Source: Halobacterium noricense (GTDB taxonomy: Archaea > Halobacteriota > Halobacteria > Halobacteriales > Halobacteriaceae). Taken from it: a DNA stretch of 64,000 nt. Below, piece by piece: positions 1-8,881 of the stretch. The translations under genes and the position numbers were made by a program. The notes under the pieces are model-generated. The model ran no database searches. It was not told the DNA's origin and saw nothing but the letters and a program-made list of their open reading frames with translations. Where the stretch lies: positions 372,001 through 436,000 of the forward strand of contig NZ_CP089468.1 of NCBI RefSeq assembly GCF_021233435.1. The letters run 5' to 3'. Numbering within the stretch: position 1 is the first letter of the stretch; each line of letters begins with the position of its first letter.

Positions 1-1
1 G

Positions 2-490
2 TACGCGAACGCCGACGGTGCGGGCGCGGACGTCTCGATGGCGGACGCGCTCCGCACCGCGCTCCGGCTCGGCGACGGTGCCATCGCGGTCGGTGAAGTC
101 CGTGGCGAGGAGGCGCGCGTGCTCTACGAGGCGATGCGCGTCGGTGCCAGCGACGCCGCCGTCCTGGGCACGATACACGGCGAGGGCGCGGCCAGCGTCC
201 GCGAGCGCGTCGTCTCCGACCTCGGCGTCTCCGCGTCGTCGTTCGCTGCCACCGACCTCGTCGTCACGCTCGCCGACACTAACGCCGGGCGGCGCGTCAC
301 GCGCGTCGAGGAAGTCACGGACGACGGTGCCGCCACGCTCTACGAGGACGACGGGAGCGGTGCAGTACCGACCGGACGCGTCGCGCGCGGGAACAGCAGC
401 ACGGTCGCCGACCTCGCGGCACCCGGCGAGACGTACGCCGACGTCCGGGCCGCGATTCGCGCCCACGCCGACCACGTTGGCGATGACTGA
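2..490 (+). CDS. Type II/IV secretion system ATPase (GspE/TadA/FlaI-like), 3' end only
   Basis: The 5' part lies outside the window; 162 C-terminal residues are visible. The fragment carries GEVRGEEARVLYEAMRVG, the Walker B-like region of secretion ATPases, followed about 20 residues later by GTIHGEGAASVRERV, the His-box of the VirB11/GspE/FlaI family. Such ATPases form cytoplasmic hexamers that power pilus assembly or secretion through an inner-membrane platform protein. The stop codon overlaps the start of the next gene, the platform protein, by 8 bp, so the two are translationally coupled. The substrate (pilin or other) cannot be told from the fragment. Confidence 0.85.
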   Translation, partial: YANADGAGADVSMADALRTALRLGDGAIAVGEVRGEEARVLYEAMRVGASDAAVLGTIHGEGAASVRERVVSDLGVSASSFAATDLVVTLADTNAGRRVTRVEEVTDDGAATLYEDDGSGAVPTGRVARGNSSTVADLAAPGETYADVRAAIRAHADHVGDD

Positions 491-2060
491 GCCCGCGAAC
501 TGGCGACAGGCACTCGTCGCACTCGCCCTTACAGCCGCGGCCGCGCTCGCCGCCGCCAATTGGAACCCGTACGCCGGCACTGCCGCCGCGTTCCTGGGCA
601 TAGCGACAGCCGCTACGCTCGCGTACGGCCCGCACGTCCGCTCAGTCGCCGACCGTTCGCGTGCGCTCGGTGCCGCACCCGACATCGTCTGTCTAGTCGC
701 GCTCTCGCTCCGCCTCGATCCCGCGCTCGAACGCGCCACCGACTTCGCCGCCGAGCACGGGAACGGTCGGCTCGCGGCCAGCCTCGCCGCACACGCTCGG
801 GAATCTCGCGGGACGCCCGGAGCGGGATTTACGGCGTTCGCGGCGACGTGGGACGACCACCTGCCGTCGCTGCGGCGCGCCGCAGCCCTCGCCGACGCCG
901 CGGTCGACGCGCCCGCTGGCGAGCGCGGACGACTCCTCGACCGCACGCTCGCGGTGGTCGTCGAGGGCGCACAGGAGCGCGCCAGCGAGTACGCCGACGC
1001 CGTCCACGGGCCGACGATGGGCGTCTACGCGTTCGGCGTCGTGCTGCCGCTCGCGCTCGTCGGCGTCGTTCCCGCGGCGGCGAGCGCTGGCCTCCCAGTC
1101 ACGCTCGGCGCGGTTGCACTCGCGTACGGCGTCGTGCTGCCGTTGGCGGTGCTCGCCGTCGTCTGCTGGATTCTCGCACGGCGTCCGGTCGCGTTCCCGC
1201 CTGCGGCCGTGCCGAGCGACCACCCGAAACTGGACGACCGTGCGCGAAACGCCGCTCTCGCGGCAGTCTGTGGCGTCGTCGCTGCGCTCGTCACCTCTCG
1301 GCTGCTGCCGTCGTGGGCGCTCCCCGTGTTGCTCGTCGGCTGGCCGGTCGGCGGCGCGCTCGCCTACTGGTTCCGGCCCGCCTGCGAAGTCCGTGAGGAC
1401 GCCCGGAACGTCGAGGCCGGCCTCGCAGACGCGCTCGCTGTGCTCGGGCACCAACTCCGCCACGGCCGCGCGGTCGAGGCTGCCGTGACAGATGCCGGCG
1501 ACACGCTCGACGGTCCCACGGGTGACGTCTTCGACGAGGCGGCGCGCCGGATGCGACGATTTCGCGTGGGGGTCGCGGATGCGTTCTTTGGGGAGTTCGG
1601 CCCGCTCGCGCGAACCCGGAGTCAGCGCGCCCGTGCCGCGGTCTCGTTGGTCGTCCACGCCGCCGACGCGGGGCCAGCGGGCGGCCGCGTGCTCGTGGAC
1701 GTCGCGGACCTCTTCGACGACCTCACTGACCTCGACCGCGAGGTCCGCCGCGAGTTCGCCTCGACCACGCGCACGCTCCAGTACACCGCGCTCGTCTACG
1801 CGCCCCTCGTCGCCGGCGTCACGGTCTCGCTCGCCGGTAGAGTGAGCGGTCTCGACGGCGCGTCCGCCCTGCCGGCGGGCCAGCTCGCGCTCGTCATCGG
1901 TGCCTACGTGCTGTGGCTGGCGGCCGTGTTACCGGCGCTCGCGGTCGGCCTCGACCGCGGGCTGGACCGCGCGCTCGTCGGCTACCACGCCGGCCTCGCG
2001 CTCGCGGCCGCGGCCACCGTCTACCCCGTTACCGCGCTCGCCGCCGGGCGCGTCCTCTAA
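483..2060 (+). CDS. Type II secretion system F / TadC-like membrane platform protein
   Basis: 525 residues with several hydrophobic segments grouped in two parts: residues about 10-45 and 175-240, then about 265-300 and 435-515. Between them lie soluble helical regions such as LVALSLRLDPALERA and GLADALAVLGHQLRHG, typical of the duplicated T2SSF (GspF/TadC/FlaJ) fold. It should anchor the hexameric ATPase encoded just upstream and recruit pilin-like substrates. ATG at 483 was chosen because it overlaps the upstream stop in the usual coupled arrangement; the longer open frame upstream is a shadow of the ATPase gene. Four small-to-large proteins with N-terminal membrane segments follow in the same orientation. 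Confidence 0.85.
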   Translation: MTEPANWRQALVALALTAAAALAAANWNPYAGTAAAFLGIATAATLAYGPHVRSVADRSRALGAAPDIVCLVALSLRLDPALERATDFAAEHGNGRLAASLAAHARESRGTPGAGFTAFAATWDDHLPSLRRAAALADAAVDAPAGERGRLLDRTLAVVVEGAQERASEYADAVHGPTMGVYAFGVVLPLALVGVVPAAASAGLPVTLGAVALAYGVVLPLAVLAVVCWILARRPVAFPPAAVPSDHPKLDDRARNAALAAVCGVVAALVTSRLLPSWALPVLLVGWPVGGALAYWFRPACEVREDARNVEAGLADALAVLGHQLRHGRAVEAAVTDAGDTLDGPTGDVFDEAARRMRRFRVGVADAFFGEFGPLARTRSQRARAAVSLVVHAADAGPAGGRVLVDVADLFDDLTDLDREVRREFASTTRTLQYTALVYAPLVAGVTVSLAGRVSGLDGASALPAGQLALVIGAYVLWLAAVLPALAVGLDRGLDRALVGYHAGLALAAAATVYPVTALAAGRVL

Positions 2061-2092
2061 CTTTAAACCGGAGGCCACGACCAACCCGCCCC

Positions 2093-2563
2093 ATGTTCGA
2101 CACGCTCGCCGACGTGCCGCCGCTGCTCGTCGCGCTCTCGCTGGTCAGCACGACGCTGCTCGGCGTCGCACTCGCCGCGAAACCGACCACACAGCCGCGT
2201 GCTGCCCCGCTCGCGAGCACCGTCGACACCGTCGCTAGCGCGGACCATGCGAGCTCCGAGACGCGCGCCATCGACGCGGACACGATTCGCCTCACTCGGC
2301 ACGCCATCGAAGTTCGCGATGGGGGCGACACGTCCCGCGAGACGTACGCGTATGGGCCAGTTGCTCCCGTCCGACGCGACACAGTGCTCTGGCGAGTCCT
2401 CCACGGAACGCTCCCTGACGATGTTTTCGACGACGAACGCGCCTTCGAGCGCGCAGTCGCCGACGCCCGCGACCGCGACGCGGCGTGGCGCCGGGACCGC
2501 CAGCAGTTGACCGTTCGCCGCGTCACGTGGAGGGGTGTGGATGTCACGCTCGCCGGCGCGTGA
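2093..2563 (+). CDS. Haloarchaeal conserved protein with N-terminal membrane segment, secretion cluster
   Basis: 156 residues. A hydrophobic segment (residues about 8-29, PPLLVALSLVSTTLLGVALA) is followed by a hydrophilic extracellular-type domain. A TTTAAA-like element lies about 30 bp upstream of the ATG, in the short gap after the platform gene. The 3' end overlaps the next gene by 23 bp. The family is one of the haloarchaeal DUFs found beside TadA/TadC-like genes (I recall DUF7283, not verified). No catalytic motif is visible. The single N-terminal anchor and the context suggest a minor pseudopilin or accessory subunit, which is inference. Confidence 0.7.
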   Translation: MFDTLADVPPLLVALSLVSTTLLGVALAAKPTTQPRAAPLASTVDTVASADHASSETRAIDADTIRLTRHAIEVRDGGDTSRETYAYGPVAPVRRDTVLWRVLHGTLPDDVFDDERAFERAVADARDRDAAWRRDRQQLTVRRVTWRGVDVTLAGA

Positions 2564-2933
2564 GGCGCAAGTCGAGCCGCTGCCCGCACTCGTCGCCGTC
2601 GCCGTCGTGTGTCTCGCCGTCGGCGCGTTCGCGACGGTGCGCGCGGACGTGCTCCCTGTCGCCACGGGCGACGCGCCCACCGACGAAGTGCTGTCGGACG
2701 CCGTCGAGGCAGCGTCACCCGCCGATACTGTGGTCGTCGTGCCCGAGCGTCTCGATGCCTCGGTCACGCCCGAGGGCTACGAGGTCAACGTGACCGTGAC
2801 TGTCGGCGACCGCGAGTGGGCCGCTGGCGAACAGCCACCGCCCGACGCGGCGACCGCGAGCCAGCGCGTACCGGTGCGCGTCGAAGAGGGCCGAACCCGG
2901 CCCGGCCGACTCACCGTCGAGGTGTGGTCGTGA
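2541..2933 (+). CDS. Haloarchaeal conserved protein with N-terminal membrane segment, secretion cluster
   Basis: 130 residues starting MSRSPAREAQVEPLPAL. One hydrophobic segment (residues about 14-32, LPALVAVAVVCLAVGAFATV) precedes a beta-rich, acidic domain (TVVVVPERLDASVTPEGYEV). ATG at 2541 is preferred to the GTG two codons upstream. The frame overlaps both neighbours: 23 bp with the preceding gene and 4 bp with the next (GTGA). The strict overlaps argue for one transcript and stoichiometric production. I recall this as a DUF7285-type protein but cannot verify it; an envelope-exposed subunit of the secretion or pilus system is the likely role. Confidence 0.68.
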   Translation: MSRSPAREAQVEPLPALVAVAVVCLAVGAFATVRADVLPVATGDAPTDEVLSDAVEAASPADTVVVVPERLDASVTPEGYEVNVTVTVGDREWAAGEQPPPDAATASQRVPVRVEEGRTRPGRLTVEVWS

Positions 2934-3388
2934 GCCGTGCTATCAGCACCGTACTCGACGCGTCACTCGCCGTCCTCCTCGTCAGCGCGGCCGCCGTCGC
3001 GCTCGTCACGATACCGGGCAGCGACCAGCGCCCACCCGACCCGGACGCCGCCGCGCGCACGGTGCTCGCGAGTACGACGACCGCCGAGTACCAGACCGCG
3101 AACGGCAGCGAACGCTCGGTCTCGGGGCGGGTCGGAACGCTGCTCGCGCACGCCGCGGTCGCCGACAACCGGTCGACGAACTCCCGGTTCGCCAGCGCGG
3201 TCGAGGACGCCGTCGCGGACGTGCTCGCGGACGCAAACGGCCGCATCGCTATTGCCGCGACTGGCGGAGGCGGGACGGTTCGCGTCGGCGAGCGCCCGCC
3301 GCCGAGTGCGTCAGTCGCGGCGGTGTCGCACGAAGCCGTCGCCGAGAACGACTCCGTGACCATCACAGTCCGGACGTGGTCGGCGTGA
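2930..3388 (+). CDS. Pseudopilin-like haloarchaeal protein, secretion cluster
   Basis: 152 residues, GTG start overlapping the upstream stop as GTGA. The N-terminus SRAISTVLDASLAVLLVSAAA is a short charged stretch followed directly by a hydrophobic helix, similar in layout to TadE-like pseudopilins. The remainder is rich in Ala, Thr and Ser with NXS/T sequons (NGSER, NRSTN, NDSVT), as expected for an exported glycoprotein. It sits between two other membrane-anchored members of the cluster. The pseudopilin reading is inference from the N-terminus and context; no prepilin peptidase site was identified with confidence. Confidence 0.68.
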   Translation: MSRAISTVLDASLAVLLVSAAAVALVTIPGSDQRPPDPDAAARTVLASTTTAEYQTANGSERSVSGRVGTLLAHAAVADNRSTNSRFASAVEDAVADVLADANGRIAIAATGGGGTVRVGERPPPSASVAAVSHEAVAENDSVTITVRTWSA

Positions 3389-6348
3389 GACTCGCCGACG
3401 ACGACCGCGCCCGCGTCCCGTTCGCGCTGGTCGGCGTGGTGTTGCTCGTCGCGAGTGCGACTGCAGCAGCTACGCTCGCCGGCCAATCGCCGGTGCCGTC
3501 GGAGACGCGAACTGACCGGGCGGTCGAGCACGCAAAGACGAGCGCGGACACTGCACTCGCCAGCGCCGCTCGCACGGCCGCCGCCGAGGCCGTTCGGAAT
3601 CCAGTCGTCACACCCGCGAACACCAGTTTCGGCGCGGCAATCGACCCCGCGCACGCGTTCCGCGATGCGCTGGCGCTACGGGTGTACGCTCGCACGGAGC
3701 GCGCACTCCGCGGCCACGAATCGACTGCCGGGGCGGTGTCGGCGTCCGTGTCACTCCCACGCCTCGAAACCACCGCGGACGCCGAGCGCGCCATCGAACG
3801 CATCGCGCTCGAACGCGTCGGCGGCGACCTGATTCGCGTCACCCTCTCTGGTGTCCGCGTCGACGTCGAGCGCGATGGCCAGGTTGTCTCGCAGTCGACG
3901 ACCAACGTCTCCACGACCGTCCACAGTCCCGCGCTGGCGCTCCGCGACCGCGTCCAGCGCTTCGAGCGCTTGCTCGACCGCGGCGCGTTCGATGGTCCGG
4001 GCTTGGACCGGCGACTCACAGACTACCTCCACCGCGTCGTCTGGCTGCGCGGGCCGCTCCAGTACGCCGGCGTTCCGATTTCGAACGTGCTCGCGAACCG
4101 TCACGTCGAGCTGATGGCCAACCGCGCGCTGCTCGACGTCCAGCGCACCGCGTTCGGCCGCGAGGACGACGCGGGCCGGGCTGCGTACGGCCGTGCGCTC
4201 GCTCGCGTCGGCCTCGGCGACGTGCTCGCCCTCGTAGAAGGGAGTGCGAAGAAGCGCGCGGGCGCGGTCCTCGACCGGACTGGCGGGTCGGCGACGCCGA
4301 CGAAGGCAGGCCTCTCGTCCGCGCTCGACGCAATCGACCAGTCCAGCCAGTCCGTTCCGGTCGGCGTCAACGCGACCGCGGACCGCGCGTTCCTCGACCT
4401 CGTGGAACGCGCGGACGAAACCTCACTCGACGGGACGCTGCGCGCCGCGTACACCTCGCTCGCCCGGCGGACAGTCGATACGGCACTCGCTGACCGGAGT
4501 CACTCGCAGTCCGGGCACGCGCCCGCGAACTGGACGCTCGTGAGTGCGACCGACGACCGCGATGTCGAGGTCGATGGTGCAGTCGAACCCTCAGACGTGC
4601 TCGCGGCCGACCAGCGAGCAGTCGAAACGTACGGTCGCCGTGTGGTCGTCACTGAGCGCGAGACGCGCCGCTACACGAACGGCAACCGGAGCCGCCGGGT
4701 AGTCGAGACGACCGAGAGCACGTACCGCGTCTCGGTCGGTGTGAGCTACGAGGTACAGCCACCCGCGCGAGAACTACCGAGCGAGCGCGCCGAGCGCGTG
4801 CTCGACGCGGACATAGTGACAGTCACGCCAGCCGTCCACGACCGCATCGCGTCTCGCGCGAAACAGTCGCTCGTCGCGGACGCTGGCGGCATCGAGGCGC
4901 TCGCTCGGCGTGCAGTTGCTGGCGATGATGCCCTGACTCGGGAAGCACTCATTCGACCGGACGTTCCACAGTCAGTTCGCAAGCGCGCGTACCGGGCGGC
5001 TGCGACGCTCCGAACGCGGAGTCGGAACGTCTCCGCCGACGTCTCCACGCGCGGACTAGCAAGTGGCCGCGTCCCAGTCGACACGCTCCGGGACCGCGTC
5101 GTGGCGCTTCACGACGCCCGTGACAGCTACGGCTCCGCGACCGACCGCGCCGTCGCCGCGGTCCGCGAGACGTACCTCGCACGGGTGGCCGGGCGGCTGG
5201 GCGAACGGCGCGCGGACGGCGCGCTCGCATCGATAGGTGAAGCGCTCGGCGACCGTGGCCTCGAAGTACCGCCGACGGACCACGGAAGCGAGCGTGAGGC
5301 TGGCCCCGTCTCGGCCGTCGAAGGAGCACCCGCGTACCTGACGCTCGCGGAAGTCTCGCCACGAACTGAATCAGAGAACGACGCGCGCTACCACCCGCTC
5401 GTGGCGCGGAATGTGAACTGGTTCACGATTCCGCACGGCGACGCGGCGTCGGCGGTCGTCGACGCGGCGATGCCCGAGCCCCCGGAGTCGGTTCGTATCG
5501 GCACCGCCGCGCAAGCGCTCTTGGCGGTGAACGGCACGCTCGCGGCCGCGCCGAACCGTACGCTCCACGACCAGCGTGCAGAGCTACGGGCGGCGGTCTC
5601 GGACAGCGTGTCGGCAGCGAGCCGGGAGTACCGCAGCGTGCTCGCGGCGTCGCCGCGCTCGTTCACGGAGCGCGAGCGCCAGGCGGCGACGCGGCGCGCG
5701 TTCGAGCGCTGGGACACCGTCCACGCGCGAGGGATGGCCGTCGGCAACGGCTCGGCGGCGGCAGCGGTCGCCGCCGAGGCGGCTCGCATCGCCGACGCCA
5801 CGCCACAGCAGCGCGACCAGCTGGCGACGCGGCTCCGTGCAGCCTCGGCAGAAGTCGCGGACAGCGAGGCGGTTCGCGTGGAGAGCACCGTCGTGCGGGA
5901 CACGGCGAACCTCGCCCACCGAATCGGGGGCGCAATCACGGAGAACGCGCTCTCCGAAGCCGGGTCGATAGCGGCCGAGCAAGCCGCCGAGCGGCTCGGT
6001 GCGGCGGACGTCGGCGCGGTGCCGGCAGGCTTGCCGGTAGCGCCCGTCCCGGGGTTCTGGTACGCGACGGCGAACGCGTGGTCGGTGTCCGTGCGCGGGT
6101 CGTACGCCCGGTTCACGGTTCGCGCCGACGGCGGGTCGCCAGTCGGGCCCGGGGAGGGAACGGCCTACGTCCGGGAGAACGCGAGCGTCGCGTTCGACGT
6201 GGACGGCGACGGCGACGTGGAGCGCGTCGGGCGCAACGAGCGGGTGTCGTTCGAGGTCGAGGCGACGGTCGGGGTGGTCGTGCCGGCGGGACCGCGCGGC
6301 GTCGGCGACGTGGACGGGAACGCGGACGAGCAGTCCGCGGGGTGGTGA
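3385..6348 (+). CDS. Large membrane-anchored extracellular protein of the secretion/pilus cluster
   Basis: 987 residues. One membrane segment (about residues 11-32, VPFALVGVVLLVASATAAATLAG) is followed by a very long exported domain. It has many NXS/T sequons, alternating helical stretches and a DVDGDGDVERVG motif near the C-terminus that could bind calcium. GTG at 3385 overlaps the preceding stop (GTGA), repeating the arrangement of the previous pair, so it is preferred to GTG 3376. I recall this as a DUF7286-type protein, not verified. It is the last gene of the cluster and its size suggests a tip, adhesin or substrate role (inference). Confidence 0.7.
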   Translation: MRLADDDRARVPFALVGVVLLVASATAAATLAGQSPVPSETRTDRAVEHAKTSADTALASAARTAAAEAVRNPVVTPANTSFGAAIDPAHAFRDALALRVYARTERALRGHESTAGAVSASVSLPRLETTADAERAIERIALERVGGDLIRVTLSGVRVDVERDGQVVSQSTTNVSTTVHSPALALRDRVQRFERLLDRGAFDGPGLDRRLTDYLHRVVWLRGPLQYAGVPISNVLANRHVELMANRALLDVQRTAFGREDDAGRAAYGRALARVGLGDVLALVEGSAKKRAGAVLDRTGGSATPTKAGLSSALDAIDQSSQSVPVGVNATADRAFLDLVERADETSLDGTLRAAYTSLARRTVDTALADRSHSQSGHAPANWTLVSATDDRDVEVDGAVEPSDVLAADQRAVETYGRRVVVTERETRRYTNGNRSRRVVETTESTYRVSVGVSYEVQPPARELPSERAERVLDADIVTVTPAVHDRIASRAKQSLVADAGGIEALARRAVAGDDALTREALIRPDVPQSVRKRAYRAAATLRTRSRNVSADVSTRGLASGRVPVDTLRDRVVALHDARDSYGSATDRAVAAVRETYLARVAGRLGERRADGALASIGEALGDRGLEVPPTDHGSEREAGPVSAVEGAPAYLTLAEVSPRTESENDARYHPLVARNVNWFTIPHGDAASAVVDAAMPEPPESVRIGTAAQALLAVNGTLAAAPNRTLHDQRAELRAAVSDSVSAASREYRSVLAASPRSFTERERQAATRRAFERWDTVHARGMAVGNGSAAAAVAAEAARIADATPQQRDQLATRLRAASAEVADSEAVRVESTVVRDTANLAHRIGGAITENALSEAGSIAAEQAAERLGAADVGAVPAGLPVAPVPGFWYATANAWSVSVRGSYARFTVRADGGSPVGPGEGTAYVRENASVAFDVDGDGDVERVGRNERVSFEVEATVGVVVPAGPRGVGDVDGNADEQSAGW

Positions 6349-6372
6349 GTCGTCGCGGCAAGCGTAGCCTCC

Positions 6373-6831
6373 TTGAACGCCGAGCACGTACGGGCGAGCG
6401 TGCTAGCCGACGAAATTCAGGACGCCGAGGCAGTGACCGCCGGGGACGTTCGCGCGGAGTACGAGGCGGCGCTGGCGCGCGTCGTCGAAACGGAGGGCGT
6501 CGACGCCGTCGCGGAGGCGTCGGGCGTCGACGCGGAACGACTCGCAGCGCTCGTCGACGGCGAATTCGTGGAACTCACCGTCGAGGAGACCGCGGGCGTC
6601 TTCGCCGTCAGCGACGACTGGCCGGACGCCGAAGGGCTCCTGCTGGAGGTCCGGGACAACCTGATGCTCCAGATGAGTTCCGCCGTGATGGACGTGGAGT
6701 CGCTCGCCAGCGGGCTCGACGACCAGTTCGACCCGAAGGAGATTCAACAGAAAATCGAGGGCCGCCAGCCGATGACGCTCGACGAGTACGCCCGCATCTA
6801 CCGGCACATCGCCAGCGAGAACCCGTACTGA
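6373..6831 (+). CDS. Conserved haloarchaeal protein (DUF5791-like)
   Basis: 152 acidic residues with no membrane segment. The frame opens with TTG at 6373; no ATG or GTG lies before the conserved-looking part (VRAEYEAALARVVETEGVDAVA), so TTG or a slightly internal GTG is the probable start. Repeated helical motifs EGVDAVAEASGVDAERLAALVDGE read like a small helix-turn-helix or all-alpha domain, and DEYARIYRHIASENPY closes the protein. The stop overlaps the next ATG by one base (TGATG), so it is co-translated with the epimerase. I recall DUF5791 in this position in haloarchaea; function unknown. Confidence 0.75.
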   Translation: MNAEHVRASVLADEIQDAEAVTAGDVRAEYEAALARVVETEGVDAVAEASGVDAERLAALVDGEFVELTVEETAGVFAVSDDWPDAEGLLLEVRDNLMLQMSSAVMDVESLASGLDDQFDPKEIQQKIEGRQPMTLDEYARIYRHIASENPY

Positions 6832-7733
6832 TGGACGTCGCGATTCTGGGCTGCGGATACGTCGGGCTCGAACTCGGCCGCCAGCTCGCAGTCGTCGGCC
6901 ACGACCCCGTGGGCGTCCGGCGCTCCGAAGAAGGGATCGCGGCGATTCGGGACGCGGGCTTCGACGCCGTGCAGGCGGACGTCACCGACGCCGAGTCGCT
7001 GTCGGCGGTACCGGACGTCGACGCCGCGGTGTTCGCGGCAAGTTCGGGCGGCCGCGACGCGAACGCCGCGCGCGAGGTGTACGTCGAGGGCTTGCGGAGG
7101 GCAATCGAGCACTTCGGCAGTCGCGAGGACTCGCCAGACCAGTTCGTCTACACGTCGAGTACGGGCGTCTACGGCGACCACGACGGCGACTGGGTGGACG
7201 AGGAGACGCCGCTTGACCCGACTACGGAGAAGACGAAGGTGCTCGTGGAAGCCGAGCGCGTCACCCGCGAGCGCGCACCAGACTTCGGGATGGACGCGAC
7301 CGTCGTACGGTTCGCCGGGCTCTACGGCCCGGACCGCTACCGCTTGCTCCGATACCTCGACGGCCCCGTCACGGAGGGCTACCTGAACATGGTCCACCGC
7401 GAGGACGCCGCTGGCGTCGTGCGGTTCGCGCTCACCGACGCCGCGGCCGCCGACGCCGAGGTGCTGCTGGCGGTGGACGACGAACCGGTCTCGAAGTGGG
7501 CGTTCGCGGACTGGCTCGCCGACGAAGCCGGCGTCGACCGGCCCGACAAGCAGACTGTCGAGGAGCGGCTGGCCGCGGGCGACCTCTCCGAGCCCGCCGA
7601 GCGCCGCCTGCGCACGAGCAAGCGCTGCTCGAACGACCGCCTCCACGAGTTGGGCTACGAGTTCGCCTATCTGACGTTCCGCGAGGGGTACCGCGCGGCC
7701 GTCGACGCGTTCCGTCGCGGGGAGTACAAGTAA
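6831..7733 (+). CDS. NAD(P)-dependent epimerase/dehydratase (SDR superfamily)
   Basis: 300 residues. The N-terminal Rossmann motif ILGCGYVGLELG binds NAD(P). The extended-SDR catalytic area is VYTSSTGVYGDHDGDW, with Ser/Thr and the Y of GVYG; the usual YxxxK lysine may be supplied by TTEKTKVLVE, which is less standard. RFAGLYGPDR is the typical substrate-loop motif. The family includes YeeZ-like and sugar epimerases, so the substrate cannot be assigned. ATG overlaps the upstream stop by one base. Confidence 0.85.
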   Translation: MDVAILGCGYVGLELGRQLAVVGHDPVGVRRSEEGIAAIRDAGFDAVQADVTDAESLSAVPDVDAAVFAASSGGRDANAAREVYVEGLRRAIEHFGSREDSPDQFVYTSSTGVYGDHDGDWVDEETPLDPTTEKTKVLVEAERVTRERAPDFGMDATVVRFAGLYGPDRYRLLRYLDGPVTEGYLNMVHREDAAGVVRFALTDAAAADAEVLLAVDDEPVSKWAFADWLADEAGVDRPDKQTVEERLAAGDLSEPAERRLRTSKRCSNDRLHELGYEFAYLTFREGYRAAVDAFRRGEYK

Positions 7734-7753
7734 CGCGGCGGTGAAGGGCCGGT

Positions 7754-8842
7754 ATGGCTACTGCTGACGGGACGTTCCAGTACAAGGAGCGCTTCAGCGA
7801 GGACAAGGCGCGGACGTACTTCCGGAGCGTGCGCGACCGCGCGGTCTCCAGCGTCGGGCTCGGCACGTACCTCGGCGAGCCGACCGACGACGTCGACGAC
7901 GCCTACTACGAGACGATTCGGGCGGCCGTCGAGGGCGGCTGCAACGTCGTGGACACGGCCATCAACTACCGCCACCAGCGCAGCGAGCGCGTCGTCGGCC
8001 GCGCGCTCGTGGACGCCGACGTGGACCGCGAGGAAGTGTTCCTCGCGACGAAGGGCGGGTTCGTGCCGTTCGACGAGTCCCGGCCCGACGACCCCGGGGA
8101 GTTCGTCGCCGAGGAGTACGTCGACAGCGGGATTCTAGACGCCGACGACCTCGCGCACGGCAGCCACGCCATCGCGCCCGGCTTCATCGAGGACCAGTTG
8201 GACCGTTCGCTCCGAAATCTCGGCGTGGACAAAATCGACCTCTACTACGTCCACAACCCCGAGACGCAACTTGACGCGCGGCTCTCCGGCGCGGTCTACG
8301 ACCAACTGGAGGCGACGTTCGAGCGCCTGGAGGAGCGCGTGGCTGCGGGCGACATCGAGCATTACGGCGTGGCGACGTGGGAGGCGTTCCGCGTCCCACG
8401 CACCCACGACCACTTCCTCGACCTCGGCGAAATCATCTCGCGGGCGCGGTCGGCTGCGAAGGCGGTCGGGAACACGGCGACGCACCTGCGCGCGATTCAG
8501 GTGCCGTTCAACGTCTTCATGGCGGACGCGTTCACCGTCAAATCGCAGGAGGGGCCGGAGGGCGACCAGAGCGTCCTGTGGTACGCCCACGAAGCCGGAT
8601 TGAACGTGTTCACGTCCGCGAGCCTCGCACAGGGCCAAGTCCTCGAGGGGCTGCCTGACGACGTCGAGGAAAAGCTCGACGGCGACACGCTCGCCCAGCA
8701 GGGCTTGAACTTCGCGCGCAGCGCGCCCGGCGTCACGTCCGCGCTCGCCGGCACGACCAGCCCCGAGCACGTCCGCGAGAACATCGCTGCGGGGACGTTC
8801 GAGCCGCTGGGCGCGGACGCCTTCGACGCGGTCTTCGAGTAG
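7754..8842 (+). CDS. Aldo/keto reductase
   Basis: 362 residues, TIM-barrel oxidoreductase using NADPH. Catalytic tetrad candidates are visible: D and Y in VVDTAINYRHQRSER, K in FLATKGGF and H in DLYYVHNPET. The C-terminal part (TSALAGTTSPEHVRENIAA) matches the cofactor-binding loop of the family. It is longer than the usual 280-330 residues, with extra sequence around residues 95-130. Start ATG at 7754, 20 bp after the epimerase stop, so probably the same transcript. The substrate is not predictable from sequence. Confidence 0.88.
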   Translation: MATADGTFQYKERFSEDKARTYFRSVRDRAVSSVGLGTYLGEPTDDVDDAYYETIRAAVEGGCNVVDTAINYRHQRSERVVGRALVDADVDREEVFLATKGGFVPFDESRPDDPGEFVAEEYVDSGILDADDLAHGSHAIAPGFIEDQLDRSLRNLGVDKIDLYYVHNPETQLDARLSGAVYDQLEATFERLEERVAAGDIEHYGVATWEAFRVPRTHDHFLDLGEIISRARSAAKAVGNTATHLRAIQVPFNVFMADAFTVKSQEGPEGDQSVLWYAHEAGLNVFTSASLAQGQVLEGLPDDVEEKLDGDTLAQQGLNFARSAPGVTSALAGTTSPEHVRENIAAGTFEPLGADAFDAVFE

Positions 8843-8881
8843 AACCACAAGAATTGACCTCGGGGGCCGTCAAGTCCGCCC

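Noticed and set aside
18-482. Open frame upstream of the T2SSF gene and long reverse frames over the secretion cluster
   Set aside because: They overlap genes with recognisable motifs and are compositional shadows of GC-rich coding DNA.
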